Below are positions 1 to 7,533 of a stretch of DNA of 49,847 bases, piece after piece. Position 1 is the stretch's first letter, and every line of letters starts with the position of its first letter. The notes under the pieces are model-generated. The model saw only the letters and a list, made by a program, of their open reading frames with translations. It did no database searches and was not told the origin of the DNA. The DNA comes from Aquibacillus rhizosphaerae (lineage in GTDB: Bacteria; Bacillota; Bacilli; Bacillales; Amphibacillaceae): contig NZ_JASTZU010000059.1 in assembly GCF_030282825.1 (NCBI RefSeq), positions 1 through 49,847 of the forward strand. The letters are read 5' to 3'. The position numbers and the translations under genes are program-made.

Positions 1-320
1 GAGAAGCTTATGAATTGAAAAATAAATTGGACAAATGGTTTAAATTTAGTGATGAAAAAACGGCTAAAAAGGGGTTGGAGGAATGTTTATTGGTTATGAG
101 TAGTTCTACCATTGAAGCATTTCACAGAGTTGAAAAAACATTTAACCGATGGAAACAAGAGATTCTACAATCTTTTATGTACCCATTTAACAACGGTTAT
201 ATTGAAGGTGTTAATAACACGATTAAAGTGACCAAACGCATGTCTTATGGAATTAAAGATTTTGATCGATTGAAAAATAAAATATTATGGCGACAAGAGG
301 TTCGAAGGGTATTCGTATAA
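1..320 (+). CDS. ISL3-family transposase, C-terminal part (cut by window edge)
   Basis: The reading frame is open to the left window edge (first full codon at base 3), so this is the 3' end of a larger gene, not a complete 101-residue protein. The motif FNNGYIEGVNNTIKVTKR, followed by an R/I/L-rich tail (FDRLKNKILW), is the classic C-terminus of ISL3 (DDE) transposases, and the E in YIEG fits the last acidic residue of the catalytic triad. The stop at 318-320 lies 40 bp before a sequence that matches ISL3 terminal inverted repeats (360-383), so the element's right end is here. Whether the full transposase is intact cannot be judged because upstream sequence is missing. Confidence 0.88.
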   Translation, partial: EAYELKNKLDKWFKFSDEKTAKKGLEECLLVMSSSTIEAFHRVEKTFNRWKQEILQSFMYPFNNGYIEGVNNTIKVTKRMSYGIKDFDRLKNKILWRQEVRRVFV

Positions 321-359
321 AAAACTCCCTTCAATTAAGAGAGGGTGGCATGAAAATCA

Positions 360-383
360 CACCACCACATTTGACAGAGAACC
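360..383. repeat. Right terminal inverted repeat of the ISL3-type element
   Basis: Read on the minus strand this begins GGTTCTCTGTCAAATGTGG, which closely resembles the GGYTCTTTGTCAAAT termini of the ISL3 family. It lies just downstream of the transposase stop. The next eight bases (384-391, T-rich) would be the expected 8-bp target duplication, but the left copy is outside the window. Confidence 0.75.
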
Positions 384-430
384 TTTTTTCTTAATAATGG
401 TTGCTTGTTATCAATCGAACTTGATAGAAA

Positions 431-643
431 GTCTGCACTAACTATTCTTATAAAAAATACACTACACTCTTGAACGACTCACCTCTCTCATGAATTTAAT
501 ACTATACTGAGCGGAGAAAAAATACGAGACTCCTGTGGGAAAGGAACAGTCTGAAGGCCTGCAGGGAGCTTTCTTTGCGAGCGAGAAGACGTTAGCGTTC
601 CCAGGGAAAGTGAGTGTTTTTTCGCAGCGCGGTTAGTGTAGAC
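431..643. repeat. Composite palindromic intergenic repeat, copy 1
   Basis: GTCTGCACTAAC (431-442) is answered by GTTAGTGTAGAC (632-643), an 11/12 inverted match. Nested inside is a second imperfect inverted repeat (GCGGAGAAAAAATAC from about 512; GTGTTTTTTCGCAGC near 616-630) around a GC-richer core containing GACTCCTGTGGGAAAGG. Flanks on both sides (around 408-430 and 650-690) also resemble the flanks of the copy at 24076-24579. No gene is visible in 384-902. The core looks like palindromic, probably non-coding repeats common between Bacillaceae genes. Confidence 0.7.
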
Positions 644-902
644 ATATATTATCTGTCATAAAGAACAAACTTGTAGAAACAGTTTATTTAAAAGGTATTG
701 AAAGATTAACTTGAAATAATGTCATGTGAAAATAAGTATTAGACAATTAAGTACGTTGCTTGCGCTTTTGTTTTTATGCAATTAGAATGAAGTTTGTATA
801 TAATTTTAAAGGGATTTATTAGACTAACTCTGGTATTTTTCATAATATCCTATGGTCTTTTAATTGTTTAGAATTGAATTTTCATAAAAAGGGAGAACAT
901 AG

Positions 903-1214
903 ATGATACAGTTTATTGTTTCACTAATATTATTTTTCGTTTTATTTTTTGGTATTGCTTTTATATTGAATATGTTATTAAGACAAACTTGGATCATGTC
1001 ATTCGTCTATCCAATTGTAGTGTTATTAATTGTTGATGACTTTCCTATGTCTGAATATTTTACTAATCCTGCATGGGCGTTTAGTTCATTCTGGAACAAA
1101 TTTGTTAGCTTGAATGGTTATGATATTGTTATATTGCTATTTGGTTTCTTGGGTACAATTGTTTCCGGTATCGTAATTCAAAAACTAAGAAAAAACGGAT
1201 ATCAAATGTTTTAG
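903..1214 (+). CDS. yuiB: YuiB-like small membrane protein
   Basis: A 103-residue, very hydrophobic protein of unknown function. Three membrane segments can be seen: about residues 3-22, 30-46 and 74-93, with a positively charged tail (QKLRKNGYQMF). It starts at ATG 903 behind GGGAGAA. Size, topology and position directly before a yuiC homologue match YuiB of B. subtilis, where yuiB and yuiC are also neighbours. No catalytic motif is visible. The gap to yuiC is about 80 bp with no terminator, so the two may share a transcript. Confidence 0.7.
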   Translation: MIQFIVSLILFFVLFFGIAFILNMLLRQTWIMSFVYPIVVLLIVDDFPMSEYFTNPAWAFSSFWNKFVSLNGYDIVILLFGFLGTIVSGIVIQKLRKNGYQMF

Positions 1215-1292
1215 AAGCTTTTAATCTATAAAAGATGTATAAAAGGTTTACATTTTGGAAAACATGACACCCAGAGAGGTGTTATAAATAAA

Positions 1293-1982
1293 ATGATAAA
1301 TTTACGGTTTCTAAGAAGAGTCGGTATGTCTGTTTTGTTTGTTGGAGCTTTTTATACAACGTTTTCAACAGTTTCTAATGTTTCTGCGTATGATGTAATC
1401 GTTGGTGTTCATGATGGTTCCTCTAAGGTAGATGAAATAAATTATAAAAATCATTCTACTCGTGATACTACATTGATGGAAAAGTCACTAAATTATCAGA
1501 AGTCGAAAACAACATATGTCTCAAGTGAACAGATAGAGGGACCTAAGACCTTAGAAGATGTGATAAATCTTGAAGAATATCCGAGTACAACAGTTACGGC
1601 AACAGGATATACGGCTGGTGTTGAATCTACTGGTAAAACACCAAGTCATCCCGAATATGGAATCACATATTCTGGTGTACAAGTAAAAAGAGACTTGTAT
1701 TCAACAATTGCTGCAGATTTAACTATGTATCCAATTGGAACTATTTTATATGTTCCGGGATATGGGTATGGTGTGGTAGCTGATAAGGGATCGGCTATTA
1801 AAGGAAACAAAATAGATTTGTATTATCCCACTGTTGAAGAAGTATATAATGAGTGGGGGAAAAAAGAAGTGCAAATCTATGTTATTAAAAAAGGTGACGG
1901 TAACCTTTCAGAGGAAGTATTAACGAAACTAAATGAGACGGAAGCGCTTCAAGTATTCCGTGAGCAATTTAAAAAGAGTTAG
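1293..1982 (+). CDS. yuiC: YuiC-like secreted 3D-domain protein (predicted lytic transglycosylase)
   Basis: A 229-residue secreted protein. A Sec signal peptide covers about residues 1-32 (two arginines, hydrophobic core, then VSA-YD). A linker of some 60 residues follows, then a 3D (Asp-Asp-Asp) domain at about residues 98-198. Three conserved aspartates are visible: D142 in [12 protein letters not shown]164 in [11 protein letters not shown] and D175 in KIDLYYP. The 3D fold is shared with MltA-type lytic transglycosylases, and YuiC of B. subtilis belongs to the stationary-phase-survival subgroup. It therefore probably cleaves peptidoglycan outside the membrane. The start ATG 1293 has AGAGAGGTG upstream. 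A strong terminator follows. Confidence 0.85.
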   Translation: MINLRFLRRVGMSVLFVGAFYTTFSTVSNVSAYDVIVGVHDGSSKVDEINYKNHSTRDTTLMEKSLNYQKSKTTYVSSEQIEGPKTLEDVINLEEYPSTTVTATGYTAGVESTGKTPSHPEYGITYSGVQVKRDLYSTIAADLTMYPIGTILYVPGYGYGVVADKGSAIKGNKIDLYYPTVEEVYNEWGKKEVQIYVIKKGDGNLSEEVLTKLNETEALQVFREQFKKS

Positions 1983-1987
1983 AATAA

Positions 1988-2025
1988 AAATCCCCGGGTA
2001 GCGAAAACTATCCAGGGATTTTTAT
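1988..2025 (+). terminator. Intrinsic terminator after yuiC
   Basis: AAATCCCCGGGTAG pairs with CTATCCAGGGATTT over about 14 bp with a short loop, followed by a T run. It sits 6 bp after the yuiC stop and may also serve the convergent yuiD transcript. Confidence 0.85.
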
Positions 2026-2090
2026 TCATTCTATTATTTTTCAATTTATCTTCATTAGGTTAACATAGTGATTTACATACTTTCTATAAA

Positions 2091-2564
2091 TTAAAATAAA
2101 GGATAAATGACGAATGCTAGTAAAATTCCGGTTAATCCACCAAAAAAAACTTCGATAGGTTGATGGCCTAATAATTCTTTTAATTCTTCTTGTTTTTCAT
2201 ATTCTGCTTTTTTCGACCAAACCTTCGCTTCTTCAATAAAATAATTAAAATCTTTGACAAGCATATTTAATATGATGGCTTGCTCACCAGCTTGTCTTCT
2301 AATTCCAGTAGCATCAAACATAATAATAATACTAAATACACAAGAAACTGCAAATAAGCCACTTGTGACACCATGTTCAATTCCGATCCCTGTTGTAACT
2401 GCGGCGACTGCTGCTGAATGGCTACTAGGCATACCTCCCGTACTAAAGGCCAAACCAGGTTTAAATTCTTTTGTAGCTATAAATTGAATAGGTATTTTTA
2501 TAACTTGCGCAAATACAATTGCGAAAAGTGCAGCCCACAAAGGAAAGTTTGCAAAAATATCCAA
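2091..2564 (-). CDS. yuiD: YuiD-like divergent PAP2 (DUF212) membrane protein
   Basis: 157 residues of the DUF212 family, related to acid phosphatases/vanadium haloperoxidases. Diagnostic motifs are GGMPSSHSA (about residues 43-51) and FDATGIRRQAGEQA (about 83-96), with 3-4 hydrophobic segments, including one at the C-terminus. The physiological substrate is not known. The likely start is TTG at 2562-2564 with GAGGA about 9 bp upstream. In B. subtilis yuiB, yuiC and yuiD are also neighbours. It is convergent with yuiC. Confidence 0.83.
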   Translation of the reverse strand: MDIFANFPLWAALFAIVFAQVIKIPIQFIATKEFKPGLAFSTGGMPSSHSAAVAAVTTGIGIEHGVTSGLFAVSCVFSIIIMFDATGIRRQAGEQAIILNMLVKDFNYFIEEAKVWSKKAEYEKQEELKELLGHQPIEVFFGGLTGILLAFVIYPLF

Positions 2565-2897
2565 CAGAAAACATCCTCTCTTCCAACATCATTCGTACAT
2601 TAAGCTTTCCCTTTGCATCATAGGTTAAAACGAAAAACAAAAGAGAAATCAACCATTTGAACTGATTTTTTTTGATTATAACATACGAATGAATTGAAAG
2701 TTAGTAGAATGAATCAAGTCGGATTTTCAAGAATCTAATTGTTGCGTTGTGCACGTCATTTATACTTCACAAAATGGGACATCGTGTGGTTACATGGGAA
2801 AGTCTGAAATTCCTCGTTTTATTAGCGATGTAATTTATATAGTGGAGTCCGTCCTATTCCAGCTTCAGCATTAGTCACTATTAAAATAGAATTAACA
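2565..2897. other. Intergenic stretch without recognisable gene
   Basis: About 330 bp between yuiD (leftward) and the 3' end of the coat-like gene (leftward). It must hold the yuiD promoter, but no strong consensus was recognised. No RNA gene or repeat was identified. Confidence 0.5.
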
Positions 2898-3299
2898 TTA
2901 ATTGAGCCATTGTAGGGAGACGGAAAGTTTACAGCATTCTATATTATCTGAATGATTAACTAATCTAAGGCGAATTCCATCTGGATTGTATTTTATCTCT
3001 ACATCACGAGTGACACCAAGTTCTTTAATATATTCTTTTATTTTAGCTGTTTCAGATTTTTGAGCAGCGCTCATAACTTTATAGGCGAATGTTTCCTCTG
3101 TTGCAAAGGATTCTATTATAATATTTGCGTCTTTCATTAATGGTTGAAATGCTTTGGCAGACTTCTTTAATTGTTGTGTATTGACTTCAGGGTAAGGTGA
3201 AGGGCTTCTTGAAGGTGGAGTCCATCCATAAAGTGGACGATACTGATACTGATTAACATAGGTTTGGGTATGTGTTGGGTACCCAGTATAAAAATACAT
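2898..3299 (-). CDS. Small Tyr/Pro-rich protein, possibly a YuzC-type spore coat protein
   Basis: A 133-residue soluble protein. The N-terminus is rich in Tyr, Pro, Gln and Thr (MYFYTGYPTHTQTYVNQYQY), a style typical of Bacillus spore coat and exosporium proteins. From about residue 45 a conserved-looking helical part follows (KKSAKAFQPLMKDA, then AYKVMSAAQKSETAKIKEYI), ending in KYNPDGIRLRL. This resembles the B. subtilis YuzC/inner-coat type as I remember it, but I cannot confirm homology. It ends in a Cys pair (ECCKL). The start codon ATG 3299 lies inside a perfect 12-bp hairpin (3296-3330) with the ribosome binding site in the loop. Confidence 0.55.
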   Translation of the reverse strand: MYFYTGYPTHTQTYVNQYQYRPLYGWTPPSRSPSPYPEVNTQQLKKSAKAFQPLMKDANIIIESFATEETFAYKVMSAAQKSETAKIKEYIKELGVTRDVEIKYNPDGIRLRLVNHSDNIECCKLSVSLQWLN

Positions 3300-3330
3300 A
3301 AACTAACACTCCTTTTTTGTTAGTTTATGT
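3296..3330 (-). promoter_or_regulatory. Perfect 12-bp hairpin sequestering the start codon of the coat-like gene
   Basis: On the minus-strand RNA, ACATAAACTAAC is followed by an 11-nt loop AAAAAAGGAGT and then GTTAGTTTATGT. The arms are perfectly complementary over 12 bp. The Shine-Dalgarno AAGGAG is in the loop and the ATG is in the 3' arm. A role in translational control or mRNA protection is inferred; a protein-binding operator is an alternative. Confidence 0.7.
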
Positions 3331-3590
3331 GCTTTGAAAAGAAGCGTGTAAGTCTATCTATAAACAAATTAAAGCTCGCGTGTGTCTTCAAAATTTGTCT
3401 TTCTATGTACCATTCCTTTATGCTCACCTAGTTCAATTATGGCTAGCCTCTGAATAGCTTTTTTTACCACATAGAAGGAGGATTTTACTTAAGACAATAC
3501 GTAGGATTAGACGCTATAGCTGAAAGGGACAGATGCTAATAGTCAGCTATCCAGAGCAAACTAAATTTACATAATTCCTATTCTAACTAA
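3331..3590. other. Intergenic stretch with an orphan ribosome-binding-site-like sequence
   Basis: No gene is seen between the coat-like gene and deoD. At 3474-3482 GAAGGAGGA looks like a strong Shine-Dalgarno on the plus strand, but no start codon or open frame follows. The promoter of the coat-like gene should lie here on the minus strand. Confidence 0.5.
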
Positions 3591-3616
3591 AAAGGCCACG
3601 GAATCCCGTGACCTTT
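3591..3616 (-). terminator. Terminator after deoD
   Basis: AAAGGCCACGG and CCGTGACCTTT form an 11-bp stem with one G-U position and a 4-nt loop. On the minus strand the hairpin is followed by T residues. It begins 8 bp past the deoD stop. Confidence 0.8.
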
Positions 3617-3623
3617 AAGCTCG

Positions 3624-4331
3624 TTATTTAATTGCCGCATCCAGTGCTACTTTAATCATGTCATTAAAGGTAGTTTGCCTTTCTTCAGCACTTGTTTCTT
3701 CTCCAGTTAAGATATGATCCGATACGGTTAGAACTGACAACGCTTGTCGGTCGTACTTTGCAGCAAGTGTGTACAATGCAGTGGTTTCCATCTCGACAGC
3801 GAGCACATTGTATGTTGCAAGTTTTTCAAATAACTCCAGGCCGTTATCTCTATAGAAACTATCACTAGTAAATACATTTCCTACCCGTAGCTTTAAACCA
3901 TTTTCAGTACCGATGTCGAATGCATTTTTCAATAAGTTAAAATCTGCTGTTGGTGCATAATCAATGCCACCGAATATCATTCGGTTCATTTGTGAATCAG
4001 TCGTAGAAGTTGAAGCTAGTATCACATCTCTAACTTTTACGTCTTTTTGAATTGCACCACAAGTACCAACCCGTATTAACTTCTTTACATCATAACTCTG
4101 TATTAATTCATTCACATATATAGAAATGGAAGGAACACCCATTCCTGTACCTTGCACAGAAACTTTCTCACCTTTATATGTACCTGTATATCCATACATA
4201 CCTCGTACTTCGTTGTAGCACGTTACGTCCTCTAAAAAGTTATCTGCAATATACTTTGCACGGAGCGGATCTCCAGGTAATAGTATTTTGTCAGCTATCT
4301 CACCTTTTTTTGCTCCAATATGTACACTCAT
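3624..4331 (-). CDS. deoD: Purine nucleoside phosphorylase, DeoD type
   Basis: 235 residues, the usual length for hexameric DeoD. It splits purine (deoxy)ribonucleosides with phosphate to free base and (deoxy)ribose-1-phosphate in the cytosolic salvage pathway. Visible signatures are the N-terminal [21 protein letters not shown] (written here as [11 protein letters not shown] then ILLPGDPLR), the phosphate site region RVGTCGAIQ, the nucleoside-binding [12 protein letters not shown] and the catalytic Asp in TVSDHIL. The start ATG 4331 is preceded by TAGGAGGT. It appears to be a single-gene unit with its own terminator. Confidence 0.96.
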   Translation of the reverse strand: MSVHIGAKKGEIADKILLPGDPLRAKYIADNFLEDVTCYNEVRGMYGYTGTYKGEKVSVQGTGMGVPSISIYVNELIQSYDVKKLIRVGTCGAIQKDVKVRDVILASTSTTDSQMNRMIFGGIDYAPTADFNLLKNAFDIGTENGLKLRVGNVFTSDSFYRDNGLELFEKLATYNVLAVEMETTALYTLAAKYDRQALSVLTVSDHILTGEETSAEERQTTFNDMIKVALDAAIK

Positions 4332-4452
4332 TATGTTTACCTCCTAAGATTCACAATCAATATAAAATAACGTATCATAATGACAAATAGAACACAAATT
4401 GTTAGCTATACCTATAGAATCGTCAATAATATAAAAATAATTCAAAATTTCG

Positions 4453-4466
4453 TGAAATCGTTTTAA
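4453..4466. promoter_or_regulatory. cre-like CcpA operator upstream of ptsH
   Basis: TGAAATCGTTTTAA agrees with the CcpA operator consensus TGWAANCGNTNWCA at 13 of 14 positions. It lies about 65 bp upstream of the predicted transcription start of ptsH, a distance where CcpA often activates (as at ackA). CcpA binds such sites together with HPr phosphorylated on Ser46, i.e. the product of this gene. Confidence 0.45.
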
Positions 4467-4480
4467 AAAATGAGTTAATA

Positions 4481-4512
4481 TTGTTTCTAAACACTACAAT
4501 TTCGTATATAAT
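4481..4512 (+). promoter_or_regulatory. Predicted ptsH promoter
   Basis: A perfect TATAAT (4507-4512) is preceded by weak -35 candidates (TTGTTT at 4481, 20-bp spacer; TTCTAA at 4484, 17-bp spacer). It leaves a leader of about 165 nt. The 9-mer TAGCTTTAG (4512-4520) reappears inverted at 4596-4604, so the leader region may be structured. Confidence 0.45.
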
Positions 4513-4683
4513 AGCTTTAGGTTAGTATTTTCACACAAATGCTGTGATATAGATAAGCTCAAAAAATTTCCCGCTTTAAATACATGGTGGAGGAACTAAA
4601 GCTAACACTGGTGAATCTTTCAACCATCAGTGGGATTAAAAGATACTACAGAAAAAGTTTCACTTTTAAAAGGAGGAATAGTA

Positions 4684-4947
4684 ATGAAAGAACAAAAATT
4701 CACAATTACTGATGACACAGGGATTCACGCTAGACCAGCAACTCTATTAGTTAACAAAGCGGGTCAATATGAGTCACACGTGGAGCTACAGTATAATGGT
4801 AAAACTGTAAATTTAAAATCGATAATGGGTGTTATGTCTTTAGGAGTACCTAAAGGGGCTGAAGTTCTTGTTACGGTTGATGGAACGGATGAAGATCAAG
4901 CGCTAGAAGGAATTTCTGAAACGATTAAAGAGCATTTAGGCGAATAA
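4684..4947 (+). CDS. ptsH: Phosphocarrier protein HPr
   Basis: 87 residues, the standard HPr size. HPr passes phosphate from enzyme I to sugar-specific EIIA domains in the phosphotransferase system. The catalytic His15 is in TGIHARPA and the regulatory Ser46 in LKSIMGVMSLG. Having His15 separates it from Crh, which carries Gln there. ATG 4684 is chosen because AAGGAGG ends 7 bp upstream; an in-frame extension further upstream lacks a ribosome binding site. Unlike the common ptsH-ptsI arrangement, a terminator follows directly and no ptsI is in the window. Confidence 0.95.
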   Translation: MKEQKFTITDDTGIHARPATLLVNKAGQYESHVELQYNGKTVNLKSIMGVMSLGVPKGAEVLVTVDGTDEDQALEGISETIKEHLGE

Positions 4948-4964
4948 TTGAAATATGCAAAATG

Positions 4965-4997
4965 AAAAGCTGGAAGGACTATCTTTCTAGCTTTTTT
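4965..4997 (+). terminator. Terminator after ptsH
   Basis: AAAAGCTGGAAG pairs with CTTTCTAGCTTTT and is followed by a T run. It confirms that ptsH is transcribed alone. Confidence 0.85.
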
Positions 4998-5061
4998 GCA
5001 CTTTATTGAAAAGCTTACAATAAGTATAAAATGAGCAATCCTAGATAAACTAATATGTAGT

Positions 5062-5077
5062 CGTTTTTTAAAAAACG
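5062..5077. repeat. 16-bp perfect palindrome upstream of khtTU
   Basis: CGTTTTTTAAAAAACG is a perfect palindrome about 155 bp upstream of khtT. Its role is unknown. A GC-richer stretch (5098-5170, containing GCTAGCCTCC and GAGCAAGGCGCTCC) lies between it and the gene; it does not match a riboswitch known to me. Confidence 0.5.
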
Positions 5078-5233
5078 TAGAAAAAATAAAAATTCGAAGA
5101 TGCTAGCCTCCAGTGCCCATCACCTCGTGGTTTGTTTTAAGCGTGTCGTGAGCAAGGCGCTCCGGGCTTTTGTTCTAATATGGTTAATGGTTAGAACTTA
5201 CTAATCATAATGAAAATATGAGGTGTTATACAA

Positions 5234-5722
5234 ATGGATGTTTCTATTTCACAATTACCCGGAATAGGTCAAAAGATATCATTAAAAACAGCGGAAGACA
5301 GTATGCTAGTATTAATTGTCCATCATACCGGGAAACGTGAATTATATTTCTTTGATGATGCGGATAGTGATGAAGCGGATTTTGCAATGGATTTAAGTGC
5401 TGATGAAACAAGAGCTCTAGGGGCTCAACTACTTGGTGCTACTTACCAACCTGTGAATGCTGATCAACTAAAAATATTTAAAAAACAAATAGTAATAGAC
5501 TATATAAAACTATCTGCAAAATCAACCATAGCTAATATGACTTTAGAAGATTCTGAAATAAGAAATAAAACTGGTGCTACTGTTATTGGGATTGTCCAAG
5601 GAGAGGATATGATTCCAATACCAGAAGTGGATCGAAAGCTAGAAGTTGGGGACGTATTGATGACTATCGGAAAGAAAGATCAAATTGCCGCACTCGAAGC
5701 TTTGTGTAAGGGAGAGGAATGA
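5234..5722 (+). CDS. khtT: K+/H+ antiporter regulatory subunit KhtT
   Basis: 162 residues. The N-terminal domain (about 1-70) begins with the family-typical MDVSISQLPGIGQKISLKT. The C-terminal half (about 75-160) is a TrkA-C/RCK-C domain with VIGIVQGEDMIPIP and VGDVLMTIGKKDQ. In B. subtilis KhtT (YhaT) sits in the cytosol on the membrane antiporter KhtU, gates K+ efflux, and its RCK-C domain binds c-di-AMP. ATG 5234 has GAGGTG upstream. The stop TGA 5720-5722 lies only a few bases before khtU, as expected for a two-subunit complex. Confidence 0.9.
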   Translation: MDVSISQLPGIGQKISLKTAEDSMLVLIVHHTGKRELYFFDDADSDEADFAMDLSADETRALGAQLLGATYQPVNADQLKIFKKQIVIDYIKLSAKSTIANMTLEDSEIRNKTGATVIGIVQGEDMIPIPEVDRKLEVGDVLMTIGKKDQIAALEALCKGEE

Positions 5723-5729
5723 TTATATT

Positions 5730-6908
5730 TTGCTAAGTGATTTTCCAATTTTACTAGGAGCGGGACTAGTATTACTTGGTATATTTTATTTAGGCTTTTT
5801 AAGCTTAAAAATAAATTTTCCAAGTGTTATTTTATATATACTATTCGGTGTCATCCTTGCAGACTGGTTAAGTCACAATGAAATATTACACTTTGCCAGT
5901 GAGATAGGGATTGTCCTTCTATTTTTTATATTAGGACTTGAGTTTAGTATTAAAAGACTGGGTTCAATTGCAAAAAAAATTTGGCCATCTGGTTTATTAG
6001 ACGTCTTTTTATCATTAGGTGTAACGATGATGATTACAGTTGGATTTGGTATGGATTTGTTTACTGCTTTCTTAATAGGAGGTATAGTATATGCCACCAG
6101 TTCTTCTATCACAGCAAAACTTTTAGATGATAAAAGTCGTATGGCGAATAGAGAAACAGAGTTTATGTTAGCAATTCTAATCTTTGAAGACCTAGTAGCC
6201 CCAATTGTGATTGCGGTTTTAATTGGATTAAGCACTGGTGGAAGTTTTGAACCAACAGATTTATTTTATATTATTGGTAAAGTAATAGGATTAATAGCAT
6301 TAGCAATCATACTAGGTAAAACTTTATTTAAACATTTTGAAGTGTTTCTTGAGAAAATAGAAGATGAAGATTTCAAGATAGCATTGTTAATTGGTATTGC
6401 CGTAGCATTCGGAGGACTAGCTTTATACCTCGGTCTCTCAGAAGTACTTGGCGCTTTTCTAGCTGGAATGATGTTAGCCGAAATTGGCAAGATTGAACGT
6501 GTAGAACATACAGTTATACCAATTAGAGATTTAATGCTGCCAACATTCTTTGTCTATTTTGGTACTTCCGTTGAATTAGGTGAAGGCTTTCCAATGCCAT
6601 TATTATTACTGGTTTTACTTTTATGGTCAGTAATTGCTAAAGTATTAGTAGGTATCATAGGAGGGCGCTGGTATGGTCTTTCGAAAAAAGTGTCATTAAG
6701 AGCTGGGTTATCTTTATGTGCACGTGGAGAATTTTCAGTAGTTATAGCTAGTATTGCAACTGGTACCGCTAAAGTATTAGGTGGGGTTTATGTTATTATA
6801 GCGGCTTTCATAGGAATGGTATTGTTCGATCAAGCTCCTAAAATTGCAAACAAGGTATATGGGAAGAAAAAAATGAAGAAAAAAGATTTACGAGTTCCGG
6901 GTGACTAA
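5730..6908 (+). CDS. khtU: K+/H+ antiporter membrane subunit KhtU
   Basis: A CPA2-type (KefB-like) antiporter of about 392 residues with 11-13 membrane segments. The family signature is ILGLEFS (after LLFFI), then a conserved acidic transport helix (LAILIFEDLVAP), and a C-terminal RAGLSLCARGEFSVVIAS. It exports K+ in exchange for protons at the cell membrane. A longer frame exists from 5685, but it overlaps khtT and has no ribosome binding site. TTG 5730, with GGAGAGG 12 bp upstream, is the more likely start. It lacks a C-terminal RCK domain, consistent with KhtT being supplied separately. Confidence 0.9.
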   Translation: MLSDFPILLGAGLVLLGIFYLGFLSLKINFPSVILYILFGVILADWLSHNEILHFASEIGIVLLFFILGLEFSIKRLGSIAKKIWPSGLLDVFLSLGVTMMITVGFGMDLFTAFLIGGIVYATSSSITAKLLDDKSRMANRETEFMLAILIFEDLVAPIVIAVLIGLSTGGSFEPTDLFYIIGKVIGLIALAIILGKTLFKHFEVFLEKIEDEDFKIALLIGIAVAFGGLALYLGLSEVLGAFLAGMMLAEIGKIERVEHTVIPIRDLMLPTFFVYFGTSVELGEGFPMPLLLLVLLLWSVIAKVLVGIIGGRWYGLSKKVSLRAGLSLCARGEFSVVIASIATGTAKVLGGVYVIIAAFIGMVLFDQAPKIANKVYGKKKMKKKDLRVPGD

Positions 6909-6918
6909 ACGATGAACT

Positions 6919-6949
6919 CTGTCCCAAAAACAATTAGTTTTTGAGACAG
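6919..6949. terminator. Bidirectional terminator between khtU and kapB
   Basis: CTGTCCCAAAAAC and GTTTTTGAGACAG form a 13-bp stem with one mismatch. T-rich sequence lies on the right side. The convergent genes khtU and kapB end on either side. Confidence 0.75.
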
Positions 6950-6960
6950 GTCTTTGTTTG

Positions 6961-7347
6961 TTACTTAAAGTATTCTCTTTCCAATTGTTCTAAACTAGTC
7001 ATCGCTGCTTGATTAAAGGAAGAGTCTTTATCTTTGCTTGTCAGTTTTTCCTTTAGTTGATTAACTGAATTCCTTAAGGACTGTAAATAATTTGGTACTT
7101 CTTCCCTAAATGGATGGACTGCTGGTTTAGAAACATTCATTTTTTCTAAGTAACTTAATGCTTTTCTTTGATGAAAAAAGACATCTTCCGTTTTGCCGAA
7201 ATTATGTAGGTCGCCTTGAAGTGGGTGTTTCACTACTGCTAGAACTTTTATTAAATAATTTTCACCACGTTCTTCGATTACTTCTCCTATATATGTTCCA
7301 GATTTATAATGAGCCCGAACGAGTTCGCCATTTTTTGCGTTTTCCAT
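6961..7347 (-). CDS. kapB: Kinase-associated lipoprotein B homologue KapB
   Basis: 128 residues. The N-terminal half forms the KapB domain: GELVRAHYKSGTYIGEVIEE, then LIKVLAVVKHPLQGDLHN and FFHQRKALSYLEK, which align well with B. subtilis KapB. In B. subtilis KapB is needed for the sporulation kinase KinB to feed the Spo0A phosphorelay. A C-terminal helical extension (about 85-128) is present. No lipobox is seen at this start. The start ATG 7347 follows GGAGGAA. kinB, its usual operon partner, is not beside it. Confidence 0.88.
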   Translation of the reverse strand: MENAKNGELVRAHYKSGTYIGEVIEERGENYLIKVLAVVKHPLQGDLHNFGKTEDVFFHQRKALSYLEKMNVSKPAVHPFREEVPNYLQSLRNSVNQLKEKLTSKDKDSSFNQAAMTSLEQLEREYFK

Positions 7348-7533
7348 CTATATTCCTCCATTGTTAGGATTTGTTTTAACTTCTTTGGTAAATATTAAGC
7401 ATTGCTAGCTAGACTAAGTAAGACTAGGAATCAATCTTTACTCTAATTTTATGATAGCTAAAAAGAATGCACTGGTACAAGTTTTTTGATTCTAAGTAAT
7501 GCTATAGTGAATTTTTATAAGGAAGTGATTATT

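Noticed and set aside
3474-3490. Strong Shine-Dalgarno-like GAAGGAGGA
   Set aside because: No start codon or open frame follows on the plus strand, so it is at most a relic.
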